Shown here: piece by piece, positions 12,365 to 22,400 of the stretch
How positions within the stretch are numbered: the first letter of the stretch is position 1
How the letters are laid out: each line of letters opens with the position of its first letter
Source of the DNA: a virus
Reading direction: 5' to 3' (one strand)
IMG/VR virus record: IMGVR_UViG_3300037119_008552
Coordinates: 1 to 29,235 of that record
DNA length: 29,235 nt
The notes under the pieces: model-generated
Seen by the model: the letters and a program-made list of their open reading frames with translations, nothing else
Database searches by the model: none
What the model was told of the DNA's origin: nothing
Position numbers and translations under genes: made by a program

Positions 12365-13402
12365 TTACGCCGTCCACTGGGCGGTGACACCCGCGTTGCC
12401 GTTGGAGCCGTTGACGCCTGTCCCCTGCTTGGTACCACCGGCACCAGCGAGGGCCTGGACGACACCGCTGCCGGCGTAGGTCCGTGCGACCGTGAAGACC
12501 GCCCCGCCGCCACCTCCACCACCGCCGCCGCGGTCACCACCGGCCGGACTACCACCGGCTCCACCATTGGCCTCGAGGGTCCCGTTGTTGGTGATGGTCG
12601 GAGCGGCGAGCCAGAGGCCTCCGGCACCTGCACCGCCACCACCGCCCGAGGTCCCATCACCGCCCCCACCACCGCCTCCACCACCGAAGTTGGGGTTGGC
12701 CAGACCACCACCACCCGGGAAGGTCGCGTTGGCGAATGAGAACGTGGCGACCTGGTAGTACGTGGCCCCTCCACGGGTCGCGACCGGAGCGGTCTTCGAA
12801 CCGGCTGCTCCACCTGCTCCACCGCTACCGAGACCACCTGCACCGCCACGGCCACCGATCTGCGCGGTGGTGCCTCCAGATGCGGACCCTGCTGCGGTGC
12901 CACCGGCCCCACCGGCTGTCGTCGCCCCTCCCACAGCACCAGCTGCCGTGGAAGCACCCGCCGTACCGTTCGCAGCACCGTCGACGCCGTTGTTGCTGAT
13001 GAAGCTACCGGCATCGACCTGGATGCTCGTCTTCGCGTAGACGCCGAAGCTCGCCAGCGCCAGACGGGACGATGCCGTGACGAGCAGCGTGTCGGGGTAG
13101 TAGTTGGCCGTTGCAGTGGTGTTGCTGTTGATGACCACTGCTCCGTCGAGACCGAGGCCGAACCACGAGTAGCCGCCGTTGGGATTGGTGAGGGCGAGGG
13201 TGATCGTCCCCGAGGTGCCTCCACCCGTGAGCCCCGCACCAGCGGTGACCCCGGTGATGGTCCCCATCGTTCCGGAGACGGAGAGCGTGACGGCTCCCGA
13301 TGTGCCGCCGCCTGTCAGTCCCGCGCCTGCGGTGACTCCGGTGATGGTCCCGACACCGCCGCCGCTTCCGCTCACAGATGGCCAGCGTGAGTACTGGGCC
13401 AT
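12365..13402 (-). CDS. Glycine-rich tail-fibre adhesin
   Basis: A 345-residue protein starting MAQYSRWPSVSGSGGGVGTI. Two tandem copies of GTITGVTAGAGLTGGGTSG (about residues 17-65) are the collar-type repeat common in tail fibres. After a beta segment (70-125) come long poly-Gly loops (GGAGGTAAGSASGG, FGGGGGGGGGDG, RGGGGGGGGGAV), as in gp38-like adhesins whose Gly loops set host range. It probably sits at a fibre tip and binds a host surface receptor. The Gly-loop region is naturally prone to recombination. Followed within 3 bases by the 12361 gene. Confidence 0.75.
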   Translation of the reverse strand: MAQYSRWPSVSGSGGGVGTITGVTAGAGLTGGGTSGAVTLSVSGTMGTITGVTAGAGLTGGGTSGTITLALTNPNGGYSWFGLGLDGAVVINSNTTATANYYPDTLLVTASSRLALASFGVYAKTSIQVDAGSFISNNGVDGAANGTAGASTAAGAVGGATTAGGAGGTAAGSASGGTTAQIGGRGGAGGLGSGGAGGAAGSKTAPVATRGGATYYQVATFSFANATFPGGGGLANPNFGGGGGGGGGDGTSGGGGGAGAGGLWLAAPTITNNGTLEANGGAGGSPAGGDRGGGGGGGGGAVFTVARTYAGSGVVQALAGAGGTKQGTGVNGSNGNAGVTAQWTA

Positions 13403-13405
13403 GAC

Positions 13406-13777
13406 CTAGGCCCCGCCCTTCGCGTGCGCGTAGACCGTCAGCGAGCCAGAGCCGGACGTGTTGACGTACTTGAAGCGCGTGTAACGGCACTGGAGGTCCG
13501 TCATGTTCACGAACCGGCTGTCGGCCGCACCGACGGCTGCATCGATGGTCAGGTCGGAGACATCCACCCAGCTCGCCGAGGTGTTGGACACCTGCACGGC
13601 GAAGCTGCCCGAGGCCGTACCCACCCAGGTCGCCTCGTAGGAGACCCCGGTCCGGTTCGACATGTCGACCAATGACGAGTAGATCGTCGTGGTCCCACTC
13701 ATATTGAGGTTAGAGGTATTGAGACTGGACCCCGAGAGCGGGTTCAAAATCTTTGTCGTGTACATCGTGTTGGGCAT
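13406..13777 (-). CDS. Small beta-rich virion protein, unknown
   Basis: A 123-residue protein from ATG 13775-13777, which has a strong ribosome site (GAGGAGGAAGTCGC). It begins MPNTMYTTKILNPLSGSSLN and is rich in Ser, Thr, Asn and Val, with a beta-sandwich look (TGVSYEATWVGTASGSFAVQ, then YTRFKYVNTSGSGSLTVYAH). Proteins of this pattern are often head or fibre-associated decoration proteins. It ends 3 bases before the adhesin start. A 200-base gap upstream (13778-13974) has short GC hairpins only. Confidence 0.6.
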   Translation of the reverse strand: MPNTMYTTKILNPLSGSSLNTSNLNMSGTTTIYSSLVDMSNRTGVSYEATWVGTASGSFAVQVSNTSASWVDVSDLTIDAAVGAADSRFVNMTDLQCRYTRFKYVNTSGSGSLTVYAHAKGGA

Positions 13778-13974
13778 GCGACTTCCTCCTCGGAAGCGAG
13801 CCCCTGGCCACCATTGACCGGGGACGACTTGAGATACGTAGGCGCCTGACGCGGATAGCCACCACGTGCGCTCCAATCCCTCGGAGCGGGCTTCGTGACG
13901 GAGAGATGGATTGGTCTAGGCCTGGATGGACAGGCCCACAGACGTCATCCTGTGAGGCGGAGGAGGTAGCTCCT

Positions 13975-16308
13975 CTAACGGCTCGACTTCAACGACTGCG
14001 GCAACATCGACTCGGACCGACGGAGCGTGGGCTGCCTGGTCCTCATCGTGTCACCGCCCATGCCACCGTCCTGCTCTGGACCCTGGCCTGAGGCGTAGGA
14101 CCCCTGGAGTGCTGACAGGGTGGAAGGCTCCATGGACCTATCGACCGGCACACCGAGTAGCAGGCCGAGCTGGAGACGACGGCTATAAGGCAGCGTGCTG
14201 CGGAGGGACGGGATCCGCTCGGTGACCCTCGACTGGATCTCGGCGAACAGCCTCGGGAAGACCGTCTTCACGGCCTCGACCGCATCCCTGGTCAGAGTTC
14301 CGTGGGCGATGCCCCTCACGATGGCCGTCACGGGATCGGTCACCGCCCCGTAGGCCCTCATGAACCTGGCCACCTGTGCGTCCGGAGGGATGTGCTTCGT
14401 CCTGGAGACCATGCCGACCAGGGGTGGTCGTGGATCTGGGGGGATGAGGCCAGCCAGGTACGAGGCGGCACGGACACCGACCTCATGGAGGTGGGCGGCG
14501 ATGATCGGTGCGGCGACTCGGTAGTTGTCAGGCACGTGGTTCGCCGTGCTCGTGCTCATGGCCACGACCTGCTCGACCCTCCGGCTGTACTCACGGCGGC
14601 TGTCCTCACGGTTCGTGCGGTTGCCCTTCGAGGTGTCCGCCAGTCTCGTGACAGAGCCTGCGACCACGCTCCTTGCCGACGGACGGCTGAAGCGCATGGG
14701 GTTGCCTCCCGAGCCGACCACCTTTGTGGCAGTGGAAAGGGATCCGAGCGCACCGTCGAGACGTGATCCGAACCGGGATGACAGGCTCTCCAGCCGGGCC
14801 AGGGTCTCCACCATGAAGAAGGGGTCGTTGGCCTTGTTGAGCCACTTGGCCATGCCACCGACGGTCTTGAGGGCGACGAGACCCTTGGCCAGGGGAATGC
14901 CAGCTGCCGATGCTGCCGAGGATGCGATGAAACCAGCCCCACCGATGTCACCGAGCTTCATCATCTCGGAGGCACGACCGGCCTTGGCAAGGAGACCGTC
15001 GGGGTTGGGACCACCGGCGGCAGCCAGCATGCGCTTGCCCTCCTCGAAGTTGAGCCGATCGAGCACCTGCTTCATCTCGTCGGACGGAGGCTTCACCTTG
15101 CTACCGAGCAGGGACTCTGCCTCCGACAGCAGGCTCTGACGTTGCTCGATGGCGTTGCTCAGCTTCCTGATGGAGGCGTGGTCCCCAGAGGAGAGCACCT
15201 GTTTCACGAAGGGCTCATCGATGTCGCCGATCTTCAGCTTCGAGATGTTCTGGTGGAGGTTCTTCAGACGCGGTCCCTCGGCAGCGATGAACTCGGGCAT
15301 GTCCTGGACCGCCCGTGCCCTCGATCCGAAGGAGACCTTGCTGAGGTCTTTGCCAGGGTGGGAAGCAGCGTAGAGGTCATCCACGACGGAGCGGTACCTG
15401 GTGCCGACGCTCTCACCCAGGAGCAGGGCATCCTGTCCCAGGGAGTCGGTCACCTTGACTATGCCTGGGGCGATGTCCTTGACCTTGCGGGTGGCGTTCA
15501 GGGAGGCACGTCCCTCCCTTGTCGCTGCGATCTCCAGGGCGTCACGAAGCTCGGGCTGTGCGGCGACTGCCTTCTCCGTCGCACGTCTGACGAGTCCACC
15601 GCCCGACCTGGACATGCCGATGCCTGCCAGGTCGACCAGCTCACCGCCAGCACCCATGACCCCACCGATGGCACCACCGAACTTGGCTCCATCGAGGATG
15701 TCCTGACCCGCCGAGGACCAGACCCTCTCGGCGAAGTCGGCAGGATCGGTAGCATTGAGGGCCGACTCGGAGACGCTCTTACCGAGACCGTAGGCCGCTC
15801 CCTCGGTAGCACCACCGACGACCTTGCCTGCGACCCTCAGGGCACGGCTGGCGCCGACTGCCTCTGCACCAGTACCGAGCGCCCGTACGAGTCCACGCTC
15901 GGCCAGTTTGCCAGCACCGGAGATGGCACCGGCCACACCGAACGGGTCCACCGCGATGCCGCCGATCCCACCGATGACAGCAGCAGCAGTGTTCCGCTTG
16001 CGCCGTTCCTCGATGCCGACGGGATCGACATTGAACATGTTCTTCTCGAGCCAGGGGGACAGCCCGAACGTCGCCATGTCGGCGGCACTCTCGATGGCTG
16101 TGGTGATCGGAGCATCCCCGTACTTCTTCTGGTAGATCCTCTCCTGCGTCTCATCGGGCTGCTCGATACGGAAGCCACGCCGCATGGCCGCATCCAGCTG
16201 AGAGCGCTGGATCGTCCCTCCCTGGCCCTCAGGTGAGACGACGAAGATCTCGTCCTCCGGCTTGCCAGCCTCGATCGCCTGGGAGGTGTTGGCCTCGAAC
16301 CGCTCCAC
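13975..16308 (-). CDS. Large internal virion/ejection-type protein
   Basis: A 777-residue protein from a GTG at 16306-16308 that overlaps the upstream TAG by one base. Residues 110-240 are Gly/Ala-rich and hydrophobic (AAAVIGGIGGIAVDPFGVAG, then KFGGAIGGVMGAGGELVDLA), as in membrane-active ejection proteins. The middle (about 240-480) is helical and charged, and the C-terminus is basic, from DTSKGNRTNREDSRREYSRR onward. Position after the S74 and coiled-coil genes fits an inner-core protein that enters the host ahead of the DNA. No enzyme motif such as a lysozyme is visible. Family name not recognised. Confidence 0.6.
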   Translation of the reverse strand: MERFEANTSQAIEAGKPEDEIFVVSPEGQGGTIQRSQLDAAMRRGFRIEQPDETQERIYQKKYGDAPITTAIESAADMATFGLSPWLEKNMFNVDPVGIEERRKRNTAAAVIGGIGGIAVDPFGVAGAISGAGKLAERGLVRALGTGAEAVGASRALRVAGKVVGGATEGAAYGLGKSVSESALNATDPADFAERVWSSAGQDILDGAKFGGAIGGVMGAGGELVDLAGIGMSRSGGGLVRRATEKAVAAQPELRDALEIAATREGRASLNATRKVKDIAPGIVKVTDSLGQDALLLGESVGTRYRSVVDDLYAASHPGKDLSKVSFGSRARAVQDMPEFIAAEGPRLKNLHQNISKLKIGDIDEPFVKQVLSSGDHASIRKLSNAIEQRQSLLSEAESLLGSKVKPPSDEMKQVLDRLNFEEGKRMLAAAGGPNPDGLLAKAGRASEMMKLGDIGGAGFIASSAASAAGIPLAKGLVALKTVGGMAKWLNKANDPFFMVETLARLESLSSRFGSRLDGALGSLSTATKVVGSGGNPMRFSRPSARSVVAGSVTRLADTSKGNRTNREDSRREYSRRVEQVVAMSTSTANHVPDNYRVAAPIIAAHLHEVGVRAASYLAGLIPPDPRPPLVGMVSRTKHIPPDAQVARFMRAYGAVTDPVTAIVRGIAHGTLTRDAVEAVKTVFPRLFAEIQSRVTERIPSLRSTLPYSRRLQLGLLLGVPVDRSMEPSTLSALQGSYASGQGPEQDGGMGGDTMRTRQPTLRRSESMLPQSLKSSR

Positions 16309-18116
16309 TATCGCTTCCTCCGAATGAGGGGACCGAGGTCATCGACCGGAGGAGGTTCTGATCCTGCTGCCCCGTGGATGAACCGAGACCTATCGGGGGG
16401 AGGACCAGGTGGTGCCATGGACCTCGGCGGACCGACCTCCTCAGGAGGCCTGTAGGGACTTCCGTCGGCAGCGGGGAGACCACGTGGTGCTTGCCGATCG
16501 ATGTTCGCTCCAGCTGAGCCCGGCTTGAAGCTGCTGATGGGTGAGCTGTAGTTCCTGGAGTAGCTGCCACGGTATCCAGCGGAGCCCATGAACCTGTCGA
16601 TCTTGCTGTCGGCCAGGTCCAACAGCTGGTCGATGCGACCGGTGGGATCCGTGTTCGTCCACGAGTTCGGAGCGGGGATGGCGATCTCGGCCATGTCACG
16701 GTCGGCACCGCTCAGGGCTCCGAGGCCTGCACCGTTCTTCCACTCGACGATGAGTTCCTCGCGCAGCTGAAGGGCCTGCTTCGCCCTGTCGCCAGCAAGG
16801 GGACCGGTGTACTGGCTCTGGGTGGCCAGGTTCTTGTAACGCTCAAGCTTCGATCGCCACTCGCGGTACGTCACGGCCATGGTGCTGACCGAGGCAGCCT
16901 CCTTATCGTTGCGCGCCTGCATGGGTGTCCCGTTGTCGTTGAGGAGCGGTTCACCCCGGTCATCGAGGACCATGAGCTGTCGATCGTAGGGACCGACGGC
17001 TGCCTCCTGCGCCTTGCGACGGGCAGCCTCATCCCTCGCGAGCTTGAGATGGCCGTACTGGATGCCGAGCTGTCCGCGTGCGATCTCCTGCTGAGCACGG
17101 AAGGCCTGCTGACGCTCCTGGAACGAGGCCTGGTTCGCGGCAAGCTCAGACTCCAGCGAGGTGATCTGACTGGCGGCCTGGGCCTGGATGGTCGCGTTGT
17201 TGGAACGGGCGGCCATGAGCTTCAGCTTCTCGATGGCACCCTGGAGCATCTGGCCACGGGTCATCAGCCGGGCAGACTCGTCGTCCTGGAGGGACTTGGC
17301 GTTGGCCTCGTAGTACGAGCGGTTCATGCCCTCGGCCTGACCGAGCTTCTGCATCTCGGTCTTCTGGGCATCGATGTCGCTGTCGATGCTCTTGTTCAGC
17401 ATCGCCAGGGCGAGGTTGTCCTTGCCGGTCAGTCCTGCACCGACACCGCTGAGCATCGTTCCCAGGGCCGCGATGAACAACTGGCCGGCCGACCTGGTCT
17501 TCATGTAGTGGTCCGGGTCGACCTTGGCGTCCTTGAAGGCGTTGATGGACTCCTGCCACTTCTGACGGGACTCCTCCCGCTCAGTCTCAGCACGCTGACG
17601 TCTCTCCTCGGTCACTGCATCGAACGCAGCCGTCTCCCGCTGGTTCGCCTCCATCTGTGCGACCTGGGCGTCGTTGGCCTGTATGGCCGCCGCTGCCTCG
17701 CCCACCACGGCCTGCTTGCGACCCTCGGCGGCATCGGCCTGACGCTGCTGTGCCTCGGCCAGTGTCCTGGGTGGGAGGCTCTCCGTCGGTGCTGGAACGT
17801 CAGCCGGAGCGGGCTGGACAGGAGCAGGAGTCGGAGGAACGGCCTGCTGCTGTCTTGAGACCGGTGCAGGACTCTGGGATGCCTGAGCACCAGAGGGGCT
17901 GAACGGATCCATGAGACCGCCTGCCGCCTGGACCGCGGTGCCATCGATCTCGTTGGAGGCCGGAGGAGGCATCGGGATGTCGAGGGCTGGATCCGGCCTG
18001 GAGGTGATGGGGCCAAGTCCCAGGTTCACGGCGTACGAGGAGGGCACACGGACCTGTGCTCCAGCATCGGTCTCCACGACCGCGACCTGTCCGTCATCGC
18101 TGATCAGCTGGGGCAT
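16308..18116 (-). CDS. Coiled-coil internal virion protein
   Basis: A 602-residue protein from ATG 18114-18116, overlapping the upstream TGA (TGATG). The first 100 residues are Pro/Ala/Gln-rich and disordered; from about 110 to 390 it is a Gln/Glu/Ala-rich coiled coil (TEREESRQKWQESINAFKDA, then LAANQASFQERQQAFRAQQE). A possible hydrophobic patch lies near 210 (SAGQLFIAALGTMLSGVGAG). The C-terminal third is more globular, then Pro-rich. The pattern and position match ejection or inner-core proteins of podoviruses. Confidence 0.58.
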   Translation of the reverse strand: MPQLISDDGQVAVVETDAGAQVRVPSSYAVNLGLGPITSRPDPALDIPMPPPASNEIDGTAVQAAGGLMDPFSPSGAQASQSPAPVSRQQQAVPPTPAPVQPAPADVPAPTESLPPRTLAEAQQRQADAAEGRKQAVVGEAAAAIQANDAQVAQMEANQRETAAFDAVTEERRQRAETEREESRQKWQESINAFKDAKVDPDHYMKTRSAGQLFIAALGTMLSGVGAGLTGKDNLALAMLNKSIDSDIDAQKTEMQKLGQAEGMNRSYYEANAKSLQDDESARLMTRGQMLQGAIEKLKLMAARSNNATIQAQAASQITSLESELAANQASFQERQQAFRAQQEIARGQLGIQYGHLKLARDEAARRKAQEAAVGPYDRQLMVLDDRGEPLLNDNGTPMQARNDKEAASVSTMAVTYREWRSKLERYKNLATQSQYTGPLAGDRAKQALQLREELIVEWKNGAGLGALSGADRDMAEIAIPAPNSWTNTDPTGRIDQLLDLADSKIDRFMGSAGYRGSYSRNYSSPISSFKPGSAGANIDRQAPRGLPAADGSPYRPPEEVGPPRSMAPPGPPPDRSRFIHGAAGSEPPPVDDLGPLIRRKR

Positions 18117-19258
18117 CAGTGCGTACCTCCCTTGCGACCTTCGAGTCTGGCGAGGCGCTCATCGATCCGACCGACTGAGGCGAGCGAGGCACCCAGTCCC
18201 TTGACGATGTCGATCTGCTTCACACCGTCAGCACGCTCGGAGACAAGTGCCCGTCCGATGGGACCACCTGACTCCACGTCCTGGGCCATCACGCCGAGGC
18301 GGTTGCCCTTACCGTTCCGCTGGTCCTTGTACTCGTAGGAGTAGGGACGCAGCTTGGACATCAGCTCGTCGATGTCATCGGCCGAGTACTCGATGTCCTT
18401 CTTCGCTCGCCTGTCGGAGGCAGCGGCTGCCATGGCTCCACCGGCACCGTTGGTCAGGCCTCCGAGGATCTGCCCGCTGGTCTGGGTGTTCTGTTGGGCG
18501 ATGCCGGCGTTGACCTGTTGTGCCTGGATCCACGCCTGGAGCTCGGCCTGGTCCATGCCCGTCATGGCCTGGAGGTTGGCCATCGAGTACTGGTCGTTCA
18601 TCCCACGCTGCTGCATCTGGGCGGCCTGGTCGGCGAGGCTCATCTGTTGCCTGAGCTGGGCGTTGGCGTTGTTGGCATCGTTCACTGCCGTCATGTTCGC
18701 CAGGCCCATCTGCTGGGAGAGCTGTGCGTTCTGACCGGCGTAGTCGATGTCCGAGGACCTACCCTGTGCGAGCAGGCTACCGAGCTGGCCTTGTGCGTTC
18801 TGGGCCTCCTGTGCGCGCATGATGGCGGCGTTGGCACCGGCCTCCTGGCCCATGCTCGCCTGGGTGTCCATGAGGGCCCTCGATGCGAGTGCTGATCCAC
18901 CACCCCGCTGTGAGGCAGCCTGTGCCCTGAGCTGGGAGACGTTCCTGTCGGTCGCCTGCCTCAGCTGCTCACCGGCGATGGAGGGTCCCTGGCCGGCAGC
19001 TGTCTGCGCGAGCTGTCCTGCCAGGCCCAGCTGCTGTCCACGGAAGGCCGCCTGCTGGGAACCGTCGACATGGGCAGCGTTGCCCGTCGTGGCGAAGGTC
19101 TGGGCCGCCGGACCTGCCGAGGCACCCTGCCGACCCTGCGAGCTGATGTACGCGTAGTGGGCGAGGCTACGGTCGCCGTGGCCATGCCGCAGTCTGGCGT
19201 CCTCGGGGTTCACTTGAAAGTCGCTCTGACCCCAGCTGAGTGGGTTGTACCAGGACAT
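18116..19258 (-). CDS. Gln/Ala-rich virion protein with C-terminal S74 intramolecular chaperone
   Basis: A 380-residue protein from ATG 19256-19258 (GGAGGAG ribosome site); the longer open frame upstream crosses leader element C and is not used. Residues 40-270 are rich in Gln, Ala and Met with helical repeats (GQNAQLSQQMGLANMTAVND). The last 95 residues are a peptidase S74 domain: SDRRAKKDIEYSADDIDELM, LRPYSYEYKD, LGVMAQDVE and a final coiled coil (SVGRIDERLARLE). In this family a Ser in the SDRR box cuts the chaperone off after the trimer folds. The domain is best known from tailspikes and fibres, so its place on this helical protein is notable. Confidence 0.82.
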   Translation of the reverse strand: MSWYNPLSWGQSDFQVNPEDARLRHGHGDRSLAHYAYISSQGRQGASAGPAAQTFATTGNAAHVDGSQQAAFRGQQLGLAGQLAQTAAGQGPSIAGEQLRQATDRNVSQLRAQAASQRGGGSALASRALMDTQASMGQEAGANAAIMRAQEAQNAQGQLGSLLAQGRSSDIDYAGQNAQLSQQMGLANMTAVNDANNANAQLRQQMSLADQAAQMQQRGMNDQYSMANLQAMTGMDQAELQAWIQAQQVNAGIAQQNTQTSGQILGGLTNGAGGAMAAAASDRRAKKDIEYSADDIDELMSKLRPYSYEYKDQRNGKGNRLGVMAQDVESGGPIGRALVSERADGVKQIDIVKGLGASLASVGRIDERLARLEGRKGGTH

Positions 19259-19345
19259 AGATGTTCTCCTCCGCCGGTGGCGAATGGTTCGGTTGATACG
19301 TAGCTGTCCGTCGATGAAAAGCCGACATCCGCTGGAAGCCCTGTC

Positions 19346-19442
19346 CTGCCCGCCACGGGCCTGGTCTGGCGGACTGGTACTTCCACCCCCGGAGAGACAG
19401 AAGCCCGTGGCGAGTGACTGGCACCCCACCCGTGGTGAGCTG
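19346..19442 (-). promoter_or_regulatory. Leader element C (dispersed 97-bp noncoding repeat)
   Basis: Begins CTGCCCGCCACGGGC and ends GTGAGCTG on the plus strand, same length as element B. CGCCACGGGC (19351-19360) pairs perfectly with GCCCGTGGCG (19403-19412). On the minus strand it carries GGGGGTGGAAGTACC, a diverged motif core, and GGGCAGGACAGG. It precedes the S74 gene by 88 bases. Confidence 0.58.
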
Positions 19443-19446
19443 CTGG

Positions 19447-22400
19447 CTAGACCGTCTTGCGGTCGGGCATCTTCGTCACGCCCTGCTTCTGACCGGCGAC
19501 CAGGGTCATCCCCGACAGGGTGAAGGCCTCTCCAGGCGCTCCGGTGTCCTTCACTCGGAACCGGATGGTCGAGCACTTCTGTCGGGGGAGGGCGTAGCGG
19601 AACTGATAGACCGAGTCGATGGCACCACCGTACGGATCGTCCGAACCGTAGTAGCTGCCAGACCCGTAGTAGGAGGGTGCCACTGCGTCCGCATCGAAGT
19701 AGGTGGCCGGGTGCCAGCTGTCCTCGTAGTCGTAGGCGACCTCGACGGACAGGACATGGTCAGACTTCCGTTCACCGAGGAGCAGCACCTCTCGCACCCG
19801 GCCGTATCCCTGGAGACCGAAGGGCTTGAACCACTCCGTCTCGAGGAGGAGGGAGTACCCGGCACCACCATCGGTGAACGAGCCGGTGGTCATGGCCATC
19901 ACGTGGCCGTCGGTCCGCAGGTACTTGTACGTGCCGTCGTGGATGACCGAGTCCGTGCCACGGTGATGGTGGGTGCTGATCGACCACTGCTTGAAGAAGT
20001 AGTCGTAGAGGAGGCACAGGCCCGAGGACGTGAGGAACAGGACCTGGTTCTTCCCCTGGAGCATGTCGGCCGACACGATCTCCTCGTGGTTGTGGGCCTC
20101 GACCGCCGTCCCCACGTAGACCGCCTGGAGGGACCGGTCCAGCAGGTAGATGCCCTTGCTGCTCTTGAACATCAGCCCCTCGGCCGTCAGACAGATCGAC
20201 CGTGGCTCGACGCAGCCGACATCCGTGGTCACGAGCTGGGCTGCCGTGAAGGTGTTCTGGCTGCCGTTATCGGCCGGACCGTCACCGGCCACGTAGAAAA
20301 TCCGCTGCTCCTTGAACACGATGAGCTTGTCGTCCATGGAGGCCAGGGCGGTGATGGGGCCACCGGCCGAGTCCACGCTCATTCTCAGGTCCGGGTTGAA
20401 GCCGAGACCCTCGCCTGGAGTCCTGAAGGTCGAGTAGGCGATGGAGAGCGGATCGTCGTGGAGACCTGCGAGGAACACACGGTCCTTCGAGGCACACATG
20501 ATGTTGGCGGACGGAGGAGGGTAGTTCTCCAGGACCCCACCCACCGTGTAGAGGATCTCGTTGTTGATGAGTGAGCTGTCCGAGACTGTGTCGATGATCT
20601 GGACCGAGTCGACCGTGGGATCGTTGTTCGTGTAGGCCACCCGGTAGTACGAGGTCCCGTTGGTCTCCGTGCGGTACAGCTCGACCGTAGGCGCGGAACG
20701 ACGGGGCGTGACCTTGTCCGTGATCCGCAGCGTCTCGATGGAACAGGTGACGGCCGAGGTGGAGTTGGTCACGCCGATGACCTGGGCAGGAGACGGTGCC
20801 GAACGGTGGATCTGCCCCCGGTCATCGACCCAGCGATAGATGGCCTTGTAGAGGTGAGAGCCGGAGGTGACCGAGCCGACGCCACCCTGGACGAACGAGG
20901 CCGACTCTGGGGTCAGGAGGAAGCCGTGCTCCACGACCGAGCCGCCGTCATAGGAGGTACCGACCATCCCAGCGATGTGCAGTGTCCTCCCGACCTGTGC
21001 CGAGGCGTAGGCGGTGGTGTGGTCGTCGATCCAAACCTCGGTGTCAGCGATCCCTCTGGCCTGGAACACCGAGCCGGAGACGGACTGCAGGGGACCTGCC
21101 ACGAGGGTGGGAAGTCGGAAGATGCCATCGCCCATGTCCTGGACGTGTGGAGGCATGCTGCCTGTCGTGCCTGCTGACGAGGAGATGAGTCCACCACCGA
21201 GCCCGTTGTGGAGCTGCCCATGGATGCGGCCATCCCACTGACGGAGGAAGTACGCCTTCTGGAAGGTGCTGTCGTGGGCGGTCAGGACATACGAGCCCGT
21301 GCCGTAGGCGAAGGCCTGCGAGCCGATGCCCACGGATCGCATGGCGGAGCCAGTGACCGTCGTGGTGGCCACTCCTCGGACCACGGCCGCACGGAGGGGA
21401 TAGACGCGTGCATCGGCCGAAGATGAGGCAGGGGGTCTGACCTCGTAGTAGACGTCGAGCGAGGCAGTGGTGGTCCAGGCCGAGGTGATGCAGCGGATGT
21501 TGCCGCTCATCTCCGAGTCGGTCGCCTTGAGCAGTGCGCTCTGGAGGATCGAGAGGTCCTCACGGTACGCGTAGAGCATCACCCCGTCGTTGGAGTCTCC
21601 GACCACCTGGTAGCCAAGGACCGCGATGGCCAGGCTATCTGGATCGACGGCGACGGAGATGCCGCCGAAGTTGGGGATGAAGCTGTCCCCGATGTCGCAT
21701 GCAGGAGGGAGTCCTGTGCCGGACGAGCCGACGACCCCGTTGGGAGTCACGTAGCAGAGGCGGACACCTGCCGGGGAAGAACCGTCCAGCTCACCGCCGG
21801 CCTGGGGTCGTGTGTATGCGAGCACGAGGTTGGAGCCGTTGGTCTGCAGGTCCCAGAACGGCTTGGAGACACGGAGGTCGTTGTTCACCGTGGTGACGTT
21901 CGTGATGTCGAACCTGAGCGGGTCGTACGGGTTCACCCGGTAGAAGACGAGGCCGTTGGCCTTCCTGAACATGAGGCAGAGGAAGCCGCCTGCATGGGCA
22001 CAGCGAGGCTCGGTACCGGCGGCATCGATGAGTACATCGTGCTGGAGGACCTGTCCGTTCTCCGTCGAGATGACCTGGGCACGGACACCGCCCCTGGCGT
22101 CCTGCCACGCGATCAGTGCCACACCGTTGACCTCCGCCCTGTCCGCCTTGAGCTTGTCGTACTGGTCCTGGACGACGACCTGTGAGGAGGCCGAGGTCCC
22201 AGGCACGTGGCCCCTGGGGTTCCAGCTATCGAGCTGAGGGAGGTAGGAGAGGAGTGACCCGGACGACATGAGCAACAGTTCCTGGTCGTAGACCGCCAGT
22301 GCCACACCGCTCGTCACCCTGGTGCTCAGCCCACCGACTCCGAGGACATGGTCCGTGTAGCGCTCGTAACCGTCACGCTTGCCGACCGTGCCAGCGCCGA

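Noticed and set aside
12492-13040. Pro-rich plus-strand ORFs
   Set aside because: They are the complement of the poly-Gly adhesin codons.
15142-18016. Long plus-strand ORFs of 269-364 codons
   Set aside because: High-GC shadow frames opposite the internal virion genes; the minus-strand proteins have coherent domains and start signals.
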